DNA from: Populus alba
Taxonomy: Eukaryota > Streptophyta > Magnoliopsida > Malpighiales > Salicaceae
Direction of reading: 5' to 3'
DNA length: 64,000 bases
Assembly (NCBI RefSeq): GCF_005239225.2
Contig: NC_133295.1
Span: 6,758,001-6,822,000, forward strand
Shown here piece by piece: positions 63,231 to 64,000 of the stretch (its first letter is position 1; each line of letters begins with the position of its first letter). A model generated the notes under the pieces. It did not search any database, had not been told where the DNA came from, and saw only the letters and a program-made list of their open reading frames with translations. Made by a program: the position numbers and the translations under genes.

Positions 63231-63409
63231 GAAATTTCGGTAGATTTTCAAAAAAAATAAAAAAATGTTTCCCTTTAAAAGTTGTAAACATTCATGAGAA
63301 AGTAAATGATTATATGTATTTATAAAGCGTGTTACACTGGCATTTTTGAGATGGCATTGATCTTAGACTAATCAATCTCAATTCCTCAATATCAAACTAT
63401 AAATCCTAT

Positions 63410-63955
63410 GTTTGCCTGAAAAGACACCAAATACACATTTTAGCAGGTTCATCTTTAGTTGGAATCAGCGTAACCATTCATATACCAAATAAAGATCTTG
63501 AAAATGATTTTATTTTTACTTTGACTTCACCACATGATCATCAAAGTAGCATTCAATGTGTTGGTGAAGCATATCATCAAAAATATTTTGTATTGTCCTT
63601 TTATAAGTGGCACATGTATTCTTCAAGCAAAAAAGCATAACCTTATAGTAATATTTATTCTTTTAAAGAGTCTGGAAGGTTATCTTCTCCTCATACATGT
63701 GCCAGTTCGAATATGATTATTGTTAGATGAACATCCATGAAGGTTAATCTCCCGTGACCTATGGTAGTGTCAACATAGATCTTGGTGATTGAAAGTGGAA
63801 AGTCATTTTTGAGACAAGTATTGTTAAGGTCTCGAACAATACACACAACACGGATATGAAAATTCTTGTTTTTTTATCGGCATGTATTTTGGCCTCAATT
63901 TGTGAGACAAGTATAGGAAAAAAAAAACGAAAGTGATCTAAGCTTATTTTACAGG
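63410..63955 (-). pseudogene. Ty3/gypsy reverse transcriptase remnant
   Basis: Minus-strand reading gives IRVVCIVRDLNNTCLKNDFP, then DTTIGHGRLTFMD, then YKVMLFCLKNTCATYKRT, then IFDDMLHQHIECYFDDHVVK. These match gypsy reverse transcriptase in order (V-C-x-D-x-R-D-L-N, D-D-F-P-L-P, F-M-D-G, M-P-F-G-L-K-N-A, V-D-D). The active-site pair survives as FDD, but stops and lost conserved residues (Gly to Cys in MPFG) show decay. It belongs to a different lineage from the element at 30294-35543, and its upstream part extends past the right edge of the window. Confidence 0.85.
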
Positions 63956-64000
63956 TGTTGCTACTCAATTTGTTACCCATGTTTTGATAAATTTTCAGAA

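Noticed and set aside
1..64000. CRISPR arrays, operons, ribosome-binding sites, rRNA genes
   Set aside because: The sequence is plant nuclear DNA; no regularly spaced identical repeats with unique spacers and no rRNA sequence were seen. No complete tRNA gene was recognised either.

Overview
The window is nuclear DNA of a flowering plant. It has AT-rich intergenic DNA, GT-AG introns, plastid-targeted proteins and many degraded plant transposons. The protein sequences and the repeat types look like a woody eudicot of the poplar/willow kind (Populus); that is inference, since no search was possible. Six protein-coding loci can be supported, each with an exon model that keeps the reading frame throughout.

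Layout. (1) 27-4343, plus: the 3' fourteen exons of a plasma-membrane H+-ATPase whose first exons lie outside the window. (2) 4344-9654: no gene; a decayed gypsy gag on the minus strand and LTR-like sequence. (3) 9655-10311, minus: an intronless atypical bHLH regulator of the IBH1/bHLH147-151 type, followed by a miniature LTR element (10731-11020) and a tRNA-derived SINE (about 12174-12345). (4) 14944-17438, plus: a small plastid membrane protein with a 1.8-kb second intron; just downstream is a broken relic of an NFU gene (18139-18410). (5) 18425-24640: repeat-rich, including a 110-bp tandem repeat. (6) 24747-26626, plus: cytosolic fructose-bisphosphate aldolase. (7) 27653-29399, minus: a plastid NFU-type iron-sulfur scaffold, convergent with the aldolase gene. 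(8) 30294-35543: a degenerate Ty3/gypsy element on the minus strand with both LTRs, an initiator-Met tRNA primer site and, unexpectedly, a flanking direct duplication of about 98 bp. (9) 35644-45668: gene-poor. (10) 45669-53289: a 7.6-kb CACTA (En/Spm) element with a decayed Ty1/copia fragment inside it. (11) 56296-57484, plus: a plant-specific ELHRLY protein with an EAR-like motif. (12) 57485-64000: gene-poor, with a 443-bp foldback (61802-62244) and a gypsy reverse-transcriptase remnant at the right edge.

The genes do not form a pathway or operon; they are an ordinary plant gene neighbourhood (proton pump, glycolysis, plastid Fe-S assembly, transcriptional control) separated by nested transposons. 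I found no convincing undescribed protein system. The most unusual structures are the long direct duplication abutting the gypsy element, the large foldback, and the NFU relic that still carries intron sequence about 10 kb from the intact NFU gene.
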